Positions 21,838 to 33,420 are shown, counted from the stretch's first letter. The stretch is DNA of 64,000 bases from Sophora flavescens (GCA_030762895.1 CM061063.1:105484210-105548209), one strand, 5' to 3'. A program made the numbers and translations. Notes: generated by a model from the sequence alone, not told the origin.

Positions 21838-23140
21838 ACTGTGACAATGATTTTGTATATTTTTGGTGTTCCCCATCTGGAATATGTTTACCAATTATGA
21901 GATTGGGCTGCAAATTTGTCTGATAAGGTTCCACATTTATGATTTTGCTTGAAACAATTTTGTCATTAACCTCCATCTTTCAATCAAAAACAATGAATTG
22001 GGGAAATAAAACATCTCGACAAACATGCTTTAAGAAGAAGATATGGAAGAGAAATCCCAATATGAAAAAGGTTAATCCAAAGGTTATATTTTAATATTTT
22101 AAAGAGTATAAGGCATATATCCAATTGGTCTTATTTTAAAGCACTCCTAAATTAAATTATTAAAAAATAAAAGACATATATCCAGTTGGCCTTATTTTTG
22201 AGGGGGAAATTGATGCACCAGTACTACATTATAAAAATAGATAAAGGACAATCAAAAACCCCAAATTGGAAACTAATCAAAAACCTAAAGGTCAAGAAAA
22301 CAAAACAAAGCAAGCCAAAACAAATCTCACCAACAAAGCAAAGGAGTTCATAAACAAAGAAGAGTTTGGGATTTTCAGTGTGGAGAAGAAATCAAGATTG
22401 CAGGAAAAAAAACCCAAATGAAAACCCTAGAATAAACTAACCTTCAACGTTCCTTACATATAGTTCCACCGATTGAAGAAACGATGATCGAAGGATGGAA
22501 AAATGGTGCTCGCCACACCTATCTCCAATAGCAGCAAAGCATAGCGATGGAAGGGAGACAGAGATGCAGCGAAGCACCTGTCTGAGAAGAAGAAAACCCC
22601 ATCGAAAAAGAAAGCCCACCTGGCAGCGGTAATGCATTGAAAGGAGACAGAGATGAAATGAATTGAGATTGTTGAATGAGAGAAGAGAAGCATGTGAGAG
22701 AGAAGAAGATGTTAAAAAAACTAGAGAAGAGAGAGATGAAGATGTAAATGAAAACGTTTTTGGCAAATGGAGAGAGAATATCTAATAAAGTGTGGGTTCC
22801 TTTTGTTAATGCATTGAAATTGAAATGAAATTCAAAAATGAAGAGGCGCCGAAATTTGAATTCGAAATTTGAAAGTGGCGTTGGAGTGTTTTGACCAAAG
22901 CAATAAATGACATACTATTATAATGTTATGAGCCCATTTCCTGTTTTTGTAAAATAATAAAAATGATTTTTGTGAGTGGATGGTTGGCTGATTGACACGT
23001 GTAAAAACATACTCCAACCGTGACTGGAAAATAGATATTATATAGATTTACGTTATTCAATAAATCATAAAGATTGTTGAACCTTGATATTTCAAATAGC
23101 AAATTCAAACCATAGGGTAATGCTGGAAAAAATCCATAAA
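21838..23140. other. AT- and GA-rich intergenic sequence
   Basis: No supported gene. A 30-bp direct repeat (CATATATCCANTTGG...CTTATTTT) occurs at about 22110-22136 and 22168-22198. The GA-rich stretch 22540-22790 gives long antisense frames of low complexity that I do not accept as coding. Confidence 0.5.
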
Positions 23141-23202
23141 ATAATAAAACCATAATGTATGGTCATTAAATAATAAAACCATAATGTATGGTCATTTTGT
23201 AA
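23141..23202. repeat. 30-bp tandem duplication
   Basis: AATAATAAAACCATAATGTATGGTCATT is present twice head to tail. Confidence 0.85.
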
Positions 23203-23418
23203 ATCGAATCCTAATTTGCCATATCCAAAAGGTACGTCCCAAAAAAAAGTGAGACCTGGCTTTATTTGTGATAATTGAAACATGAAATCACATGATCCCA
23301 GGATCCAAAATCATATTTGTTCGGCTTTTCTTATGTTTGCATCTTTCCTTTCAATGAGAGCGGTAGAATATTAAAAATGATTGAAAGAAAAATATCAAGG
23401 AATGCTAAAATCAAATTA

Positions 23419-23735
23419 GTTGTGAATAAGTTACTGCCCCAATACAAATTAGGAGAAAAAACTTGCAATGTTTTGCCAATCAAAAAGAACAAAAGGAAAA
23501 AAAAAACAAATAAGGCGATTCATAAGCATGAGCATACCTTGACCATGTTGAAGAAATCCAAAGATATTAAATCTTTGAATGAAATTTAGTTGTGAATAAG
23601 TCACTGCACCAATGGAAATTAGGAGAATAAACATGCAACATTTTGCCAATCAAAAGAGAACAAAATTGGGTGATTAATTATCGAAAAAAAGGTGATTCAT
23701 AATCATAAGCATACTTGCCCATCTTGAAGAAAGAT
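23419..23735. repeat. direct duplication, about 150 bp, two copies
   Basis: GTTGTGAATAAGTNACTGC...TTTTGCCAATCAAAA...GATTCATAANCATNAGCATAC occurs at 23419-23560 and again at 23587-23735, with small insertions and substitutions. Confidence 0.75.
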
Positions 23736-24060
23736 TTGTGCTTGGACTTGAACTTGAAGCCACGGGAGAATGATATTAAGGTCAACCTAAGGACGTCTGT
23801 TATGGACTGTTTCATTTGATTAGGATTCTTGTACATAATCATATAATTTTTTACCCCTTAGGCCTCTGTATTTATTTATTTTTTTGGACAAATTCCTTAA
23901 CACCAACTCCATTACTCCACATTAATGATCAAACCCTATTTTCTCCGAAATACCCCTTCAAGACATGCCTAATAACCATGTTGTCCCTATTTTATATTAC
24001 TGAAATACCCCTAGACACCCCTAAAAAAAACCCTAGACCTACTTCCTTTTATATATATAA
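23736..24060. other. AT-rich sequence, no gene seen
   Basis: Nothing recognised. It leads into the CACTA-like subterminal region. Confidence 0.4.
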
Positions 24061-24180
24061 AGATTAACGACTGATTATTCGGTCGTTATTTAATAATTAA
24101 TTTAATATATTAATTTAAATGGACTCAAATTTACACCTAGCGACTGAGTTATTGGTCGCAATTTCGGTCGCTAGTTTTTT
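24061..24180. repeat. CACTA-type subterminal repeats, left cluster
   Basis: CGACTGATTATTCGGTCGTT and CGACTGAGTTATTGGTCGCAATTTCGGTCGCT-like inverted copies in an AT-rich background. They match the motif at 35280-35660. Confidence 0.5.
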
Positions 24181-24394
24181 TTTAAAATTGATTATAAATT
24201 ATTTTGGTTTTTTTGGTTTTTTTTACTTTAAGATAAAATTTTCAATTTATTATTATAAATTACTATTAAAAAACCAGTTTTAATATTAATTACTTTAATC
24301 ATATAAATAAATATGTCATACAAAGTCGAGTACATATCAATGTAAACAATGAAAATGTATGAACTCTATAAAATGTATAAATACACATGAATGT

Positions 24395-24557
24395 AAAAAA
24401 TGATGCAGAGGTGGAGGCGACCAATCGTCATCACCGTCAATGGCACCGGCATCTGCAATGTTCTCATCCTCTGAAGCAACATCAGTAGCAGGAGGCAGCG
24501 GAACTGGAGAAGCAGCAGGAGCATCACCCTGAGCAAATGGAGGTTGGATCCTCACTT
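24395..24557 (-). pseudogene. C-terminal fragment of CACTA-type transposase gene
   Basis: A GC-richer island with coding character on the minus strand (VRIQPPFAQGDAPAASP, then an Asp-rich end DGDDDWSPPP). It is cut at its upstream side by the Sirevirus LTR at 24563. The upstream continuation is at about 33178-33420 beyond the insertion, where the frame reads EQIAQLTQAHQQLMQ, similar to the Gln-rich end of En/Spm-type (PTTA) proteins. The assignment rests on composition and context only. Confidence 0.45.
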
Positions 24558-24562
24558 GCTCC
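24558..24562. repeat. target site duplication GCTCC (left) of the + Sirevirus LTR
   Basis: GCTCC precedes TGTTAAG here and follows TAACA at 33173-33177. Confidence 0.85.
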
Positions 24563-24942
24563 TGTTAAGTCTTTAAAATGTCTGATGTGCATTTCCCTAA
24601 GTTTTGATGAGAACTAAACATTGGTTAATGATTTAATTAACCTTCATATTGGTTGCTAACCTGTCTATCGAGTGTGCAGATTAAATAAGAGAATCATCCG
24701 TCCAACAGTGTAGTGATAGAAGCTCACGTCCAACACTGCAGTGATTGAAACTCACGTCCAACACTGTAGTGATTGAAGCTCACGTCCAACACTGTAGTGA
24801 TTAAAACAAACGTCCAACACTGTAGTGTTTGAAGCGCACATCCAAAACGCAAGAGATAGAAACTTGCGTCCACTAAAGTGAAAGCCAGTGTCCACTAAAG
24901 TGATGAAAGCCAGCGTCTACTAAAGTGTCCACTCTCAGTGTC
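24563..24942 (+). repeat. Sirevirus LTR (+), U3 part
   Basis: Starts TGTTAAGTCTTTAAAATG and contains four head-to-tail copies of a 28-bp unit, GTCCAACACTGTAGTGATTG-type, each with the near-palindrome CACTGTAGTG. Reverse-complement of the LTR start at 25150-25509 and at about 31990-32381. The R-U5 part of the same LTR is at 32382-33172. Confidence 0.8.
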
Positions 24943-25149
24943 CACTCGAATTATCACACCATACAAATATGTTATGTTCATAAATAGAGTAATCCTCAAG
25001 TTGATCGATGTTTTACCCATAAGAGTTGAGAGCAGCAACTAGCAGCAGAGATATATTCTGCTTCAGCAGTAGACAAGGCAATGGTTGTCTGCCTCTTGCT
25101 TGACCATGAGACTAAACTTGCTCCAATGAAGTGACATCCTCCACTGGTG
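24943..25149 (-). repeat. duplicated RNase H fragment between two LTR starts
   Basis: A 207-bp near copy of 26131-26335 (RNase H coding part of the minus Sirevirus), same orientation, with scattered substitutions and small indels. The left junction uses the shared bases CACTCG and the right junction follows GGTGCTTTT. It fills the gap between oppositely oriented LTR starts. Confidence 0.85.
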
Positions 25150-25509
25150 CTTTTCCTCCACTGGCTTTCATCACTTTAGTAGATGCCGACTTTCATCACT
25201 TTAGTGGACACTGGCTTTCACTTTAGTGGACGCAAGTTTCTATCTCTTGCGTTTTGGACGTGCGCTTCAAACACTATAGTGTTGGACGTTTGTTTTAATC
25301 ACTACAGTGTTGGACGTGAGCTTCAATCACTGCAGTGTTGGACGTGAGCTTCTATCACTACACTGTTGGATGGATGATTCTCTTATTTAATCTGCACACT
25401 CGATAGACAAGTTAGCAAACAATATGAAGGTTAATTAAATCATTAACCAATGTTTAGTTCTCATCAAAACTTGGGGAAATGCACATCAGACATTTTAGAG
25501 ACTTAACAA
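25150..25509 (-). repeat. truncated 3' LTR of the minus Sirevirus
   Basis: Ends TGTTAAGTCTC on the minus strand at 25509, right after a polypurine tract (AAAAAGGGGGAGAT). Only the first 360 bp or so of U3 remain, including the 28-bp CACTGTAGTG repeats. Confidence 0.8.
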
Positions 25510-25912
25510 TCTCCCCCTTTTTGATGATGACAAACATTGAGATCATTTAATGAACCTCGGAAAATATCAACAAAGAAAATAGCATATATCAGACAGGTTG
25601 AAATTTTCTTAAGTGAACAGGTCATATCATATTCATTTTCCCATTCTCCTATAACATATTTCTATCACAAATCTCAATTTCTCCTATTCTCCTCCTTTTG
25701 TTAACATCAAAAAGGGTTATCAAGTTTTATTTATGAGATATGTTAAGGGCAATATAACATGTTAAGAAAATCATAGTAATGCAGCAAGCATATTAGACAT
25801 ACTCCACTTAAACTATTGTATCATTACTCCCCCTGAACTATAGCTTAGTTGAAAGAACATGTATATAGGAGTAATGATAGATTTAACACAGACAGCTTAA
25901 GATTCAGACATG
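25510..25912 (-). mobile_element. Sirevirus 3' non-coding region and polypurine tracts
   Basis: The purine tract AAAAAGGGGGAGAT touches the LTR, and further purine-rich runs (about 25690-25720 and 25829-25836) follow. Multiple polypurine tracts are a known Sirevirus trait. Confidence 0.65.
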
Positions 25913-27950
25913 TCATTCAACAATGCAATGAATGTTTAGATTATCTCTAATAAATAAAAACCTTTCTTCTGCGAGGGGTTTAGTGAAAATGTCAGCCCAT
26001 TGATTTTCAGTTTTAACAAACTTAATATCAAATATGCCTTTCTGAACATAATCCCTAATGAAATGATGTTTGATTTCAATATGCTTAGCCTTAGAATGAT
26101 GAATTGGATTTTTAGTTAAGCATATAGCACTCGAATTATCACACCATACAGATATATTATGTTCATAAATAGAGTAATCCTCAAGTTGATGTTTTACCCA
26201 TAAGAGTTGAGAGCAAAGAACTAGCGTGAGAGATATATTCTGCTTCAGCAGTAGACAGGGCAATGGTTGTCTGTCTCTTGCTTGACCATGAGACTAAACT
26301 TGCTCCAATGAAGTGACATCCTCCACTGGTGCTTTTTCTTTCTATTCTGTCTCCAGCAAAATCAGCATCACAATATCCCACTAATCTGTATTCTTTTGAT
26401 CTTAAATACAGCAAACCAAGATTAGTAGTTCCAAGTAAATATCTAAATATTCTTTTAACAACCTTAAGATGAGATTCTCTAGGATCAGATTGGAATCTAG
26501 CACACATACAGACACTAAATTGAATGTTAGGTCTGCTTGAAGTTAAGTACATTAGAGAGCCAATCATACCACTGTAGACAGTTTGATCTACCTTTTTACT
26601 TTCATCATCTTTGCTTAGTTTTGCATTGGGTTGCATAGGGGTTTTCATGAGCTTTGCATTTTCCATTTTGTATTTCTTGAGTATCTCCTTGATATATTTT
26701 TGTTGATGAATGTAAATTCCATCACTTGTCTGCTTGATTTGTAATCCAAGGAAGAACTTCAATTCTCCCATAATGCTCATCTCAAATTCAGCTTGCATTA
26801 GATTTGAAAATTCCTTGCACAGCTTTTCATTAGTTGCTCCAAAAACAATATCATCAACATATATTTGAACTATAATAAAGTTCTCTTCAGAGCATTTTTT
26901 GAACAGAGTAGTGTCTACTTGTCCTCTAGTAAAACCATTATGCATGGGAAAAGAACTGAGTCTATCATACCATGCTCTAGGTGCTTGTTTCAAACCATAT
27001 AATGCCTTTTTAAGTTTGAAAACGTGATCTGGTTTATCAGTATCCTCAAAACCATGGGGTTGTTTAACATACACTTCTTCTTCAATGATACCATTTAGAA
27101 AAACACTTTTTACATCCATTTGAAACAGGGTAATTTGGTGTTGTGCAGCATATGACATTAAAATGCGTATGTATTCTATTCTAGCTACAGGTGCAAAGGT
27201 TTAAGTATAATCAATACCTTCTTGTTGGTTATAGCCTTGAGCTACTAACCTTGCCTTATTTCTGACAACTTTACCATCTTCATCCAATTTGTTTCTGAAG
27301 ACCCATCTTGTTCCAATAACCGACTTGTTTTTAGGCTTAGAGACAAGAGTCCAGACATCATTTCTAGTGAACTGGTTAAGTTCTTCTTGCATAGCAATAA
27401 TCCATCTTTCATCCTCAAGAGCTTCTTCAATGCGTTTAGGCTCCAAATCTGAAATAAAGGCCACGTTGCTTGATTCTCTTAATGTGGATCTGGTTCTTAC
27501 TCCTTCAGAAGGATTTCCAATAATAAGATCCTTAGAATGATGAGTGTTGAACTTCCACTCCCTTTTGAGATCATCATGAAGATCTTGACTTGTCTGCTGA
27601 CTCGGTTGTTCCACTTGTCTTTCAGCCTCAGGCACAGGTTCTGTTTTGGTTAGATCGGGTTGTTGACTTTCTGGATTGTTTATATCAAGACCTGCAAGAT
27701 CGTCTTCTAGATCTGATAGTTCTTTATCAGTCTTTAATCCATCATTGAATTTAACATGAACAGATTCTTCAATAATACAAGTTCTTGAATTGTAAACTCT
27801 AAAAGCCTTAGACTTTTCAGAATAACCTACGAAAATACCTTTATCTACCTTAGAATCAAACTTTCCAAGATTATCTCTGGTGTTCAGAATAAAATATTCA
27901 CATCCAAAAGCATGAAAATAAGATATGTTGGGGCTTTTTCCTTTCCACAA
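25913..27950 (-). pseudogene. Sirevirus reverse transcriptase and RNase H (defective)
   Basis: 27201-27950 starts in the integrase C-terminus (SPNISYFHAFGCEYFI) and enters the RT N-terminus (W.AM.EEL..F.RN, ARLVAQGYNQQEGIDYT). An in-frame TAA at about 27202 separates it from 26181-27158, which has the palm domain with QMDVKSVFLNG, the catalytic YVDD box, SRPNIQFSVCMCARF and RNase H with CDADFAGD and LSTAEAEYISH. A frameshift near 26200 shifts the RNase H end to 25913-26263 (WCDNSSAICLTKNPIHHSKAKHIE). Catalytic motifs are still readable. Confidence 0.9.
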
Positions 27951-27967
27951 TTCATAAGGAGTCCTTT

Positions 27968-28660
27968 TTAGAAAAGGCTAATAAGTATTCTGTTTTGTAC
28001 ATAACAAGCAGTATTTATAGCTTCTGCCCAGAAGTACTTAGGGAGATTATTTTCATTGAGCATAGATCTAGCCATCTCTTGCAGAGATTTGTTATTTCTC
28101 TCAACCACTCCATTTTGTTGTGGAGTTGTAGGTGCAAAGAAATTGTGAGAGATTCCATTCTCCTCATAGAACTGTCTAAACTGCTCATTTTCAAATTCTC
28201 CCCCATGATCACTTATAAGGGTAGAAATACAGAAACCCTGCTCATTTTGTACTCTTTTGCAGAATACTAAGAAAGCCTTAAAAGAATAATCCTTGTGTGT
28301 TAGGAAGAGTACCCATGTGTATCTAGAATAGTCTTCAACTATGACAAATCCATATTTTCTTCCAGCCAGGCTGGCAATACTAACTGGTCCAAACAGATCC
28401 ATGTGTAACAACTGAAGAGGTCTAGAGGTTGATACTTGGTTTTTAGATTTGAAACTTGATTTTATCTGCTTACCTCTCTTACATGCATCACACAAGACAT
28501 CTTTCTTAAAGCTAATGTCAGGCAATCCTCTCACAAGATTATTCCTTTTTAATTCAGAAATTAGTTTCATACTAGCATGTCTTAGTTTCTTATGCCATAA
28601 CCATCTCTCATCCTCTTTAGACATCAGACAGGTTACACTTTGATCTGAGAGATCAGACAA
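27968..28660 (-). pseudogene. Sirevirus GAG-pre-integrase and integrase core (defective)
   Basis: Contains the pre-integrase zinc finger (LWHKKLRHAS ... LCDACKRGK) and the rve core with catalytic Asp in HMDLFGPV, the second Asp in SDHGGEFEN and the Glu in PQQNGVVER. It ends at a frameshift near 27968, where the integrase C-terminus moves to the next frame. The integrase would insert the element's cDNA and make the 5-bp target duplication. Confidence 0.88.
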
Positions 28661-28711
28661 TTCAATCTTATAAAGATTTTGTTGCCTTTTAGCTGAAAAG
28701 AGGGTTTTGCC

Positions 28712-29713
28712 TCAACAGTCTTTAACTATGCATACATCCCTGGTAAAGGAAACATCAAAACCACTATCACATAATTGACTTATGCTAAGCAAATTGTGTC
28801 TTAATCCTTTAACCATAAGAACATTAGATATAGAGGGAAGAGGGAGTTTACCACCAATAGTACCAATTCCTATAACTTTCCCTTTCTGATTCCCTCCGAA
28901 GGCAACGTGTCCTCCTTTCTTAAGTTGGAGGTCTAGGAACATAGACCTTTCTCCTGTCATATGACGCGAGCAGCCCTTGTCCGGTACCAAGAGCGGTGGT
29001 GTTTTCTTTGTCCTGTTGAGGACATCTGCAACAAAAATTATTTGATCTTTAGGTACCCATATTTTTCTGGGTCCTTTTTTGTTAGTTCTAGGAGTCTGTA
29101 AAGATTTCCTTCTCTTATTATGGATACACTTAGACATAACATGCCCAATTTTTCCACAGAAGTTACAAATAGGTGTTGATTTGGTTACAGTTGACTTAAC
29201 AGATACTGTAGGAGCTTTAGTTGATACTTTATGATGTGTCTGATGGACATATCCAATACCTTCTTTGTTAAGAGAGTCCTTCTGACTGCCAAGTAGCTTA
29301 GTCAGATTGTCTCTACCATTAACAAATTTGGCAAGATCAGAAGTGAGCTCTTCCACTTTCTGTTGAAGTTTTTCAACTTCTTTAGATGGTGATGTTTCAC
29401 TTGAGATCTTAGCTTCAGTAGACTTTTCAGTCTTCATCTCACTGTTCTCTTTAGCCAGCTTCTCGTACTCTTGAGATTTCTGTTTATGCTCACTGGTGAG
29501 CTGTACATACTCTCTCTTGGGGGATTTGAAGGCTTTAGATAAGCAGTTGGATTCCTCCATCAACTCCTCATAGGCATCAAGTAATTCCTCATAGTCAGGA
29601 TGTACCTCATCATCAGAGTCTGAGTCAGTGTTGGCCATCAAACAGAGATTGGCTTCTTCCTCTGTTTCTTCATCAGAAGATGTTGACTCCAGATCCTCCA
29701 AAGTAGCCATCAT
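28712..29713 (-). pseudogene. Sirevirus gag C-terminus, second zinc knuckle and protease
   Basis: The N-terminal half is acidic and coiled-coil-like (SSDEETEEE, DSDSDDEVHPDYEELLDAYEEL). CNFCGKIGHVMSKC is a canonical CX2CX4HX4C knuckle. The protease-like segment has DKGCSRHMTG where copia proteases have D-S-G, so the catalytic triplet appears damaged. A TGA separates it from the integrase frame. Confidence 0.82.
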
Positions 29714-29722
29714 TCCTTTCTT

Positions 29723-29941
29723 CTACTTCTTGAAGAATTTCTTAAAAGGGGCCATCTTGAGTTGAGGATATTCAGCCTTGAAGTGACCGGGCTTCTTGCA
29801 CTCATAGCAAACAATTGGACTTTTGTCTGTTGAGGTGGATTCTTTGAAGTTCTTGTCCTTGTTGAACCTTCTGAATGACCTATCCCTCTTGAACTTCTTT
29901 TTCTGTAGGAGAAGCTTTATCTTCCTGCTCAGGAGAGACAA
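29723..29941 (-). pseudogene. Sirevirus gag, first zinc knuckle segment
   Basis: Basic residues followed by CYECKKPGHFKAEYP, a CX2CX4HX4C knuckle whose last Cys is replaced by Tyr. It lies between the UBN2 part of gag and the acidic segment, in the right order but separated by frame breaks. Confidence 0.8.
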
Positions 29942-29983
29942 TTCTTCATCACTCTCAAAATCCTCGAGTTCGACAGGTAAAGA

Positions 29984-30739
29984 TCACCTGGATGACTCAT
30001 CTGCCTTCAGAGCCTTGGAAACTTTTGCTGACTTTTGATCAGCTTTCAGAGCAATTGCCTTGCCCTTCTTTGGTGCAACTTCATCTCCAAGTTCTTGCTC
30101 ATGAACAATGAGTGTTCCAAGAAGTTCATCCATAGTTAAGGTAGTGAGATCCTTGGCTTGAGAGGTAGCAGTGACCAAAGGTCTCCACTGTTTAGGTAGA
30201 CTTCTCAGAATCTTTCCAACCTTCTCAGCATTGGAATAGACTTTGCCAAGAGATTTTAAACTGTTGATTATAGTTTGAAATCTTCCTATCATCTGAGCAA
30301 CAGATTCTCCTTCCTCCATGACGAACAGTTCATACTTTCTGACAAGTATGGCAATCTTTGACTCTTTGACTTTGGCTGTTCCTTCATGTGTGATAGCTAA
30401 AGTGTCCCATATTTCTTTGGCAGAGTCACAAGCACATACCTTCTCAAACTCCTCCGGACTGAGAGCACAAATGATGTTATATCTAGCTTTGTGGTTCAGC
30501 TCCCATTTTGTCTTTTCTGTAGCAGTCCACTGAGCTTTTGGTTTGTTAGTGTTATCATCATTCTTGGGAATGAATGGACCATCTGTAATGACATCCCAAA
30601 GATCAGAGTTTGTAGATAGAATGAACCATTGAAATCTATCTTTTCAATAGTTGTAGTTTTCTCCATTGAAGTAAGGAGGTCTGGTTTGGGAAGCTCCTTC
30701 AGTCTGATGACTTCCACTTGAACTAGCTCCAGCAGTCAT
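29984..30739 (-). pseudogene. Sirevirus gag N-terminus (UBN2-type capsid)
   Basis: From an ATG at 30739 the frame reads the usual copia gag start (PPYFNGENYNY) and is stopped by TGA at 30654-30656, where the family has Trp. The domain continues in pieces with WDVITDGPF, a KARYNIICALSPEEF-like block and, in 29984-30319, MIGRFQTIINSLKSLG and LPKQWRPLVTA, all typical of UBN2/DUF4219 gags. Confidence 0.82.
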
Positions 30740-30759
30740 GTCTATTCTTCAGGAGAAGG

Positions 30760-32381
30760 TGGGTTGAATTATGTTTATAAGAATTTAAGCAAAGTTGAAA
30801 TCTTTTCGCAAACAAAAAGGCTAGATTTGGACGAGTGGAAGAATACAGGATGGACGGGTGACTTTTGCAAACACACCACTTGATAGACATAAGAAAACTA
30901 AAGCAATTAAAGAGTTTAAGGAAAGAGAGATTGACACAGTTATTTATCCTGGTTCACTCTTCAAAGCAAAGAGCTACGACCAGTCCTTGGCAGCACCAAG
31001 ATTTATCCACTATAACTGATCAGGTTACAGACTCAAGTATTATTTACACACCTAGCCTCTTCAGGCTCAAAGACAAGTATTGTTTGCACACCTAGCCTCT
31101 TAAGGCTCAAGACAAGTATTGCTTGCACACCTAGCCTCTTCAGGCTCACTCAGGTTTGTTTGAGAGATTTGGTTTGTAATAAATACAACTTCTCACAGGC
31201 AGATCTTTCACTAACACTCAGAGAGTGGTTTAAATGTAAAGTTTAGGAAAGTCTGCGTAATAACTTCAAATGATTGAAGAATACAAAATGAAAGAATGAA
31301 GAAATTAATGCGCAGAGTAATGGCTTTTTAATGCAATGTGTATTCTCTCCTTCTTCATCTTCAAAGACTTCTGTATTTATGGTCTTCAAGCATTTAGGAT
31401 CCGTTAGAGACATTCCCTCAGATGTTGGCTTCAAGCAAAACTTCATTAAATGCAATAGAATCGTTCTAGGCAGTCATTAATACAATAGAGTCATTCTGGG
31501 CAGCCATTAATGCAATAGGAACGTTGGTTGTACTCTAACATGAAGGATTATGACTTTATGCATCGTGATACAGCCATATCAGAGTTGTGCAGAGAGCTTT
31601 TTGTACTTTGCTGAGTATACTTCCCTTTTCGTGTAAGGACCAGAGGTACTAGGGAATAAAGCATGTTGGAAGCATTCTTTAACTGGTCTTTGGTTCTGAT
31701 TATCCACGATTACTTGAGAGAGTAACTTCTGAATTTTCTTGATAATCGTGAAACTGAGTAGGAGAGAAGGCTTCAAGTCTCTTTCTGGTTCTTGAAATAA
31801 GATTCTGACAATCCTTATAGAATTTGCGTTCATAAGATAAGTGCTTCTATCTTGAAAATAACCGCGTCTATCTAGCCATTTGAGTTTTCATTCGAGCTAG
31901 TAGACGAGCTCCGTATTAAGGACTCAGCAAGTCCAAAGACTAGTGTGGACGAGCGCTTCTGTCACCTTTAGTGGACGAGTACTTTTGTTACTCTAGTGGA
32001 CGAGAGCCTCTGTTACTCTAGTGGACGAGAGCATTTATTACTTTAGTAGACGCTGGCTTTCATATCTTTAGTGGACGCAAGTTTCCATCTCTTGCATTTT
32101 GGACGTGCGCTTCAAACATTATAGTGCTGGACGTTTGTTTCAATCACTTGTGTGTTGGATGTGAGCTTCTATCACTACGCTATTGTACGTGAGCTTCCAT
32201 CACTACAGTGTTGGACGTGCGTTTCAATCACCTGCGTTGGACGGATGATTCTCTTATTTAATCTGCACACTCGATAGACAGGTTAGCAACCAATATGAAG
32301 GTTAATTAAATCATTAACCAATATTTAGTTCTCATCAAAACTTAGGGAAATGCACATCAGACATTTTAGAGACTTAACACA
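30760..32381 (-). repeat. 5' LTR of the minus Sirevirus
   Basis: About 1.6 kb. Its start TGTTAAGTCTCTAAAATG is at 32381. U3 has the 28-bp CACTGTAGTG-type repeats and GGACGAGAGC-type repeats. The R region carries three GAGCCTGAAGAGGCTAGGTG units (31046-31150). The U5 end and primer site seem deleted; the sequence passes from TTCAACCCACCTTCTCC to gag within about 20 nt. Confidence 0.8.
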
Positions 32382-33172
32382 TGAGTGTTGTGAGATCTTC
32401 TCTATGTAACTTTCATCAAAATCCAGTGAGCCTGGAGTGGCTAGGTGAAAATAATACTTGCAACAGCCTGGAGAGGTTGGTTAAGAATAATGCTCGTTGA
32501 GCCTGGAGAGACTAGATGTGCAAATAATACTTGCAACAGTCTGGAGAGGCTGGTTAAGAACAATACTCAATGAGCCTGGAGAGGCTAGGTGTGCAAATAA
32601 TACTTGCAACAGTCTGGAGAGGCTGGTTAAGAACAATACTCAATGAGCTTGGAGAGGCTAGGTTTGCTAAGACTACTCATTGTAATTATCTGATGTGATA
32701 GTGGAGAAAAACTCAGCTACTGCTGGAGACTGGATGTAGCTCATAGTTTATATGAGTGAACCAGGATAAATCTTGTTGTTTATTTTCTCTCTGCCCTTAT
32801 CTCCTTATCTTTGTTGTTTTATGTATTTTCAACAAAGTTTTCTAATTGATTTTAAGCTTTATGTTCTAAGCTATTTTCAAATGTTTTTTATCATCTAGAT
32901 GTTGTCTAACCGGTTAATGTTTAGTATAAGATAATCAGACAAGTCAATATTGTCCATTAGACAAGTGAAATGCTTTATCTTCTTATTTCCAAACTGGTTA
33001 AAAATATGTTATTAGTTTTGTTAGATGGTTTTTAAATTATCTTATTTTATCAATCTACACTCTCTTTATTTGAAAAACTCTGATTTATGTTTTGTTGTTT
33101 GGTAAAAGTTTTAAATTTCTATTATCACCCAATTCACCCCCCGTCTTGTGTGATGGTTGCTTTGATCTAACA
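32382..33172 (+). repeat. Sirevirus LTR (+), R-U5 part
   Basis: Same orientation as 24563-24942. It contains at least four GAGCCTGGAGAGGCTAGGTG-type units and ends in CAATTCACCCCCCGTCTTG...TAACA, directly before the GCTCC target duplication. It is the right half of the LTR that the minus Sirevirus interrupts; part of U3 between the halves is missing. Confidence 0.8.
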
Positions 33173-33177
33173 GCTCC
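33173..33177. repeat. target site duplication GCTCC (right)
   Basis: Partner of 24558-24562. Confidence 0.85.
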
Positions 33178-33420
33178 AACACCAATCGCGGAGTTTAGCC
33201 TTTCTCCATGGTCGTCTGCATCAGCTGCTGGTGTGCTTGTGTCAATTGTGCAATCTGCTCCGTCACAGTCTTCTCCCTAAGATCTGCGCTAAGTCGGGTG
33301 ATGAGGTCTTGCATGTGATTGAACTGCTACGGAGGGACGGTAGCCGCGTAGGAAGGAGCACGCGTGCCGGACGAAGAACGAAAGGAAATGTATCAGACCG
33401 AGATTTCATCAAGTATATAA
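33178..33420 (-). pseudogene. fragment of CACTA-type transposase gene, upstream of the insertion
   Basis: The minus strand reads a coding-like stretch, LITRLSADLREK followed by EQIAQLTQAHQQLMQTTMEK, and then meets the Sirevirus insertion. Gln-rich C-termini of this kind are usual in En/Spm (PTTA/transposase 24) proteins. The longest antisense frame over this interval is not the coding one. No catalytic domain is visible. Confidence 0.45.

Larger units (their letters stand above)
25150..32381 (-). mobile_element. defective Sirevirus-type Ty1/copia element (minus strand)
   Basis: Order on the minus strand: 5' LTR (about 30760-32381), gag with two zinc knuckles, protease, integrase, RT-RNase H, 3' non-coding region with polypurine tract, and a 3' LTR shortened to about 360 bp (25150-25509). 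This is the copia order (integrase before RT). The long acidic and Gln-rich gag tail, CLMA-type segment and long LTRs fit the Sirevirus (SIRE/Maximus) lineage. Several stops and frameshifts, a missing tRNA-Met primer site and the truncated 3' LTR make it immobile. Confidence 0.85.

Noticed and set aside
22437..22766. 109-aa antisense frame
   Set aside because: Ser/Leu-rich translation of a GA-rich tract, overlapping alternative frames of equal quality, no motif.
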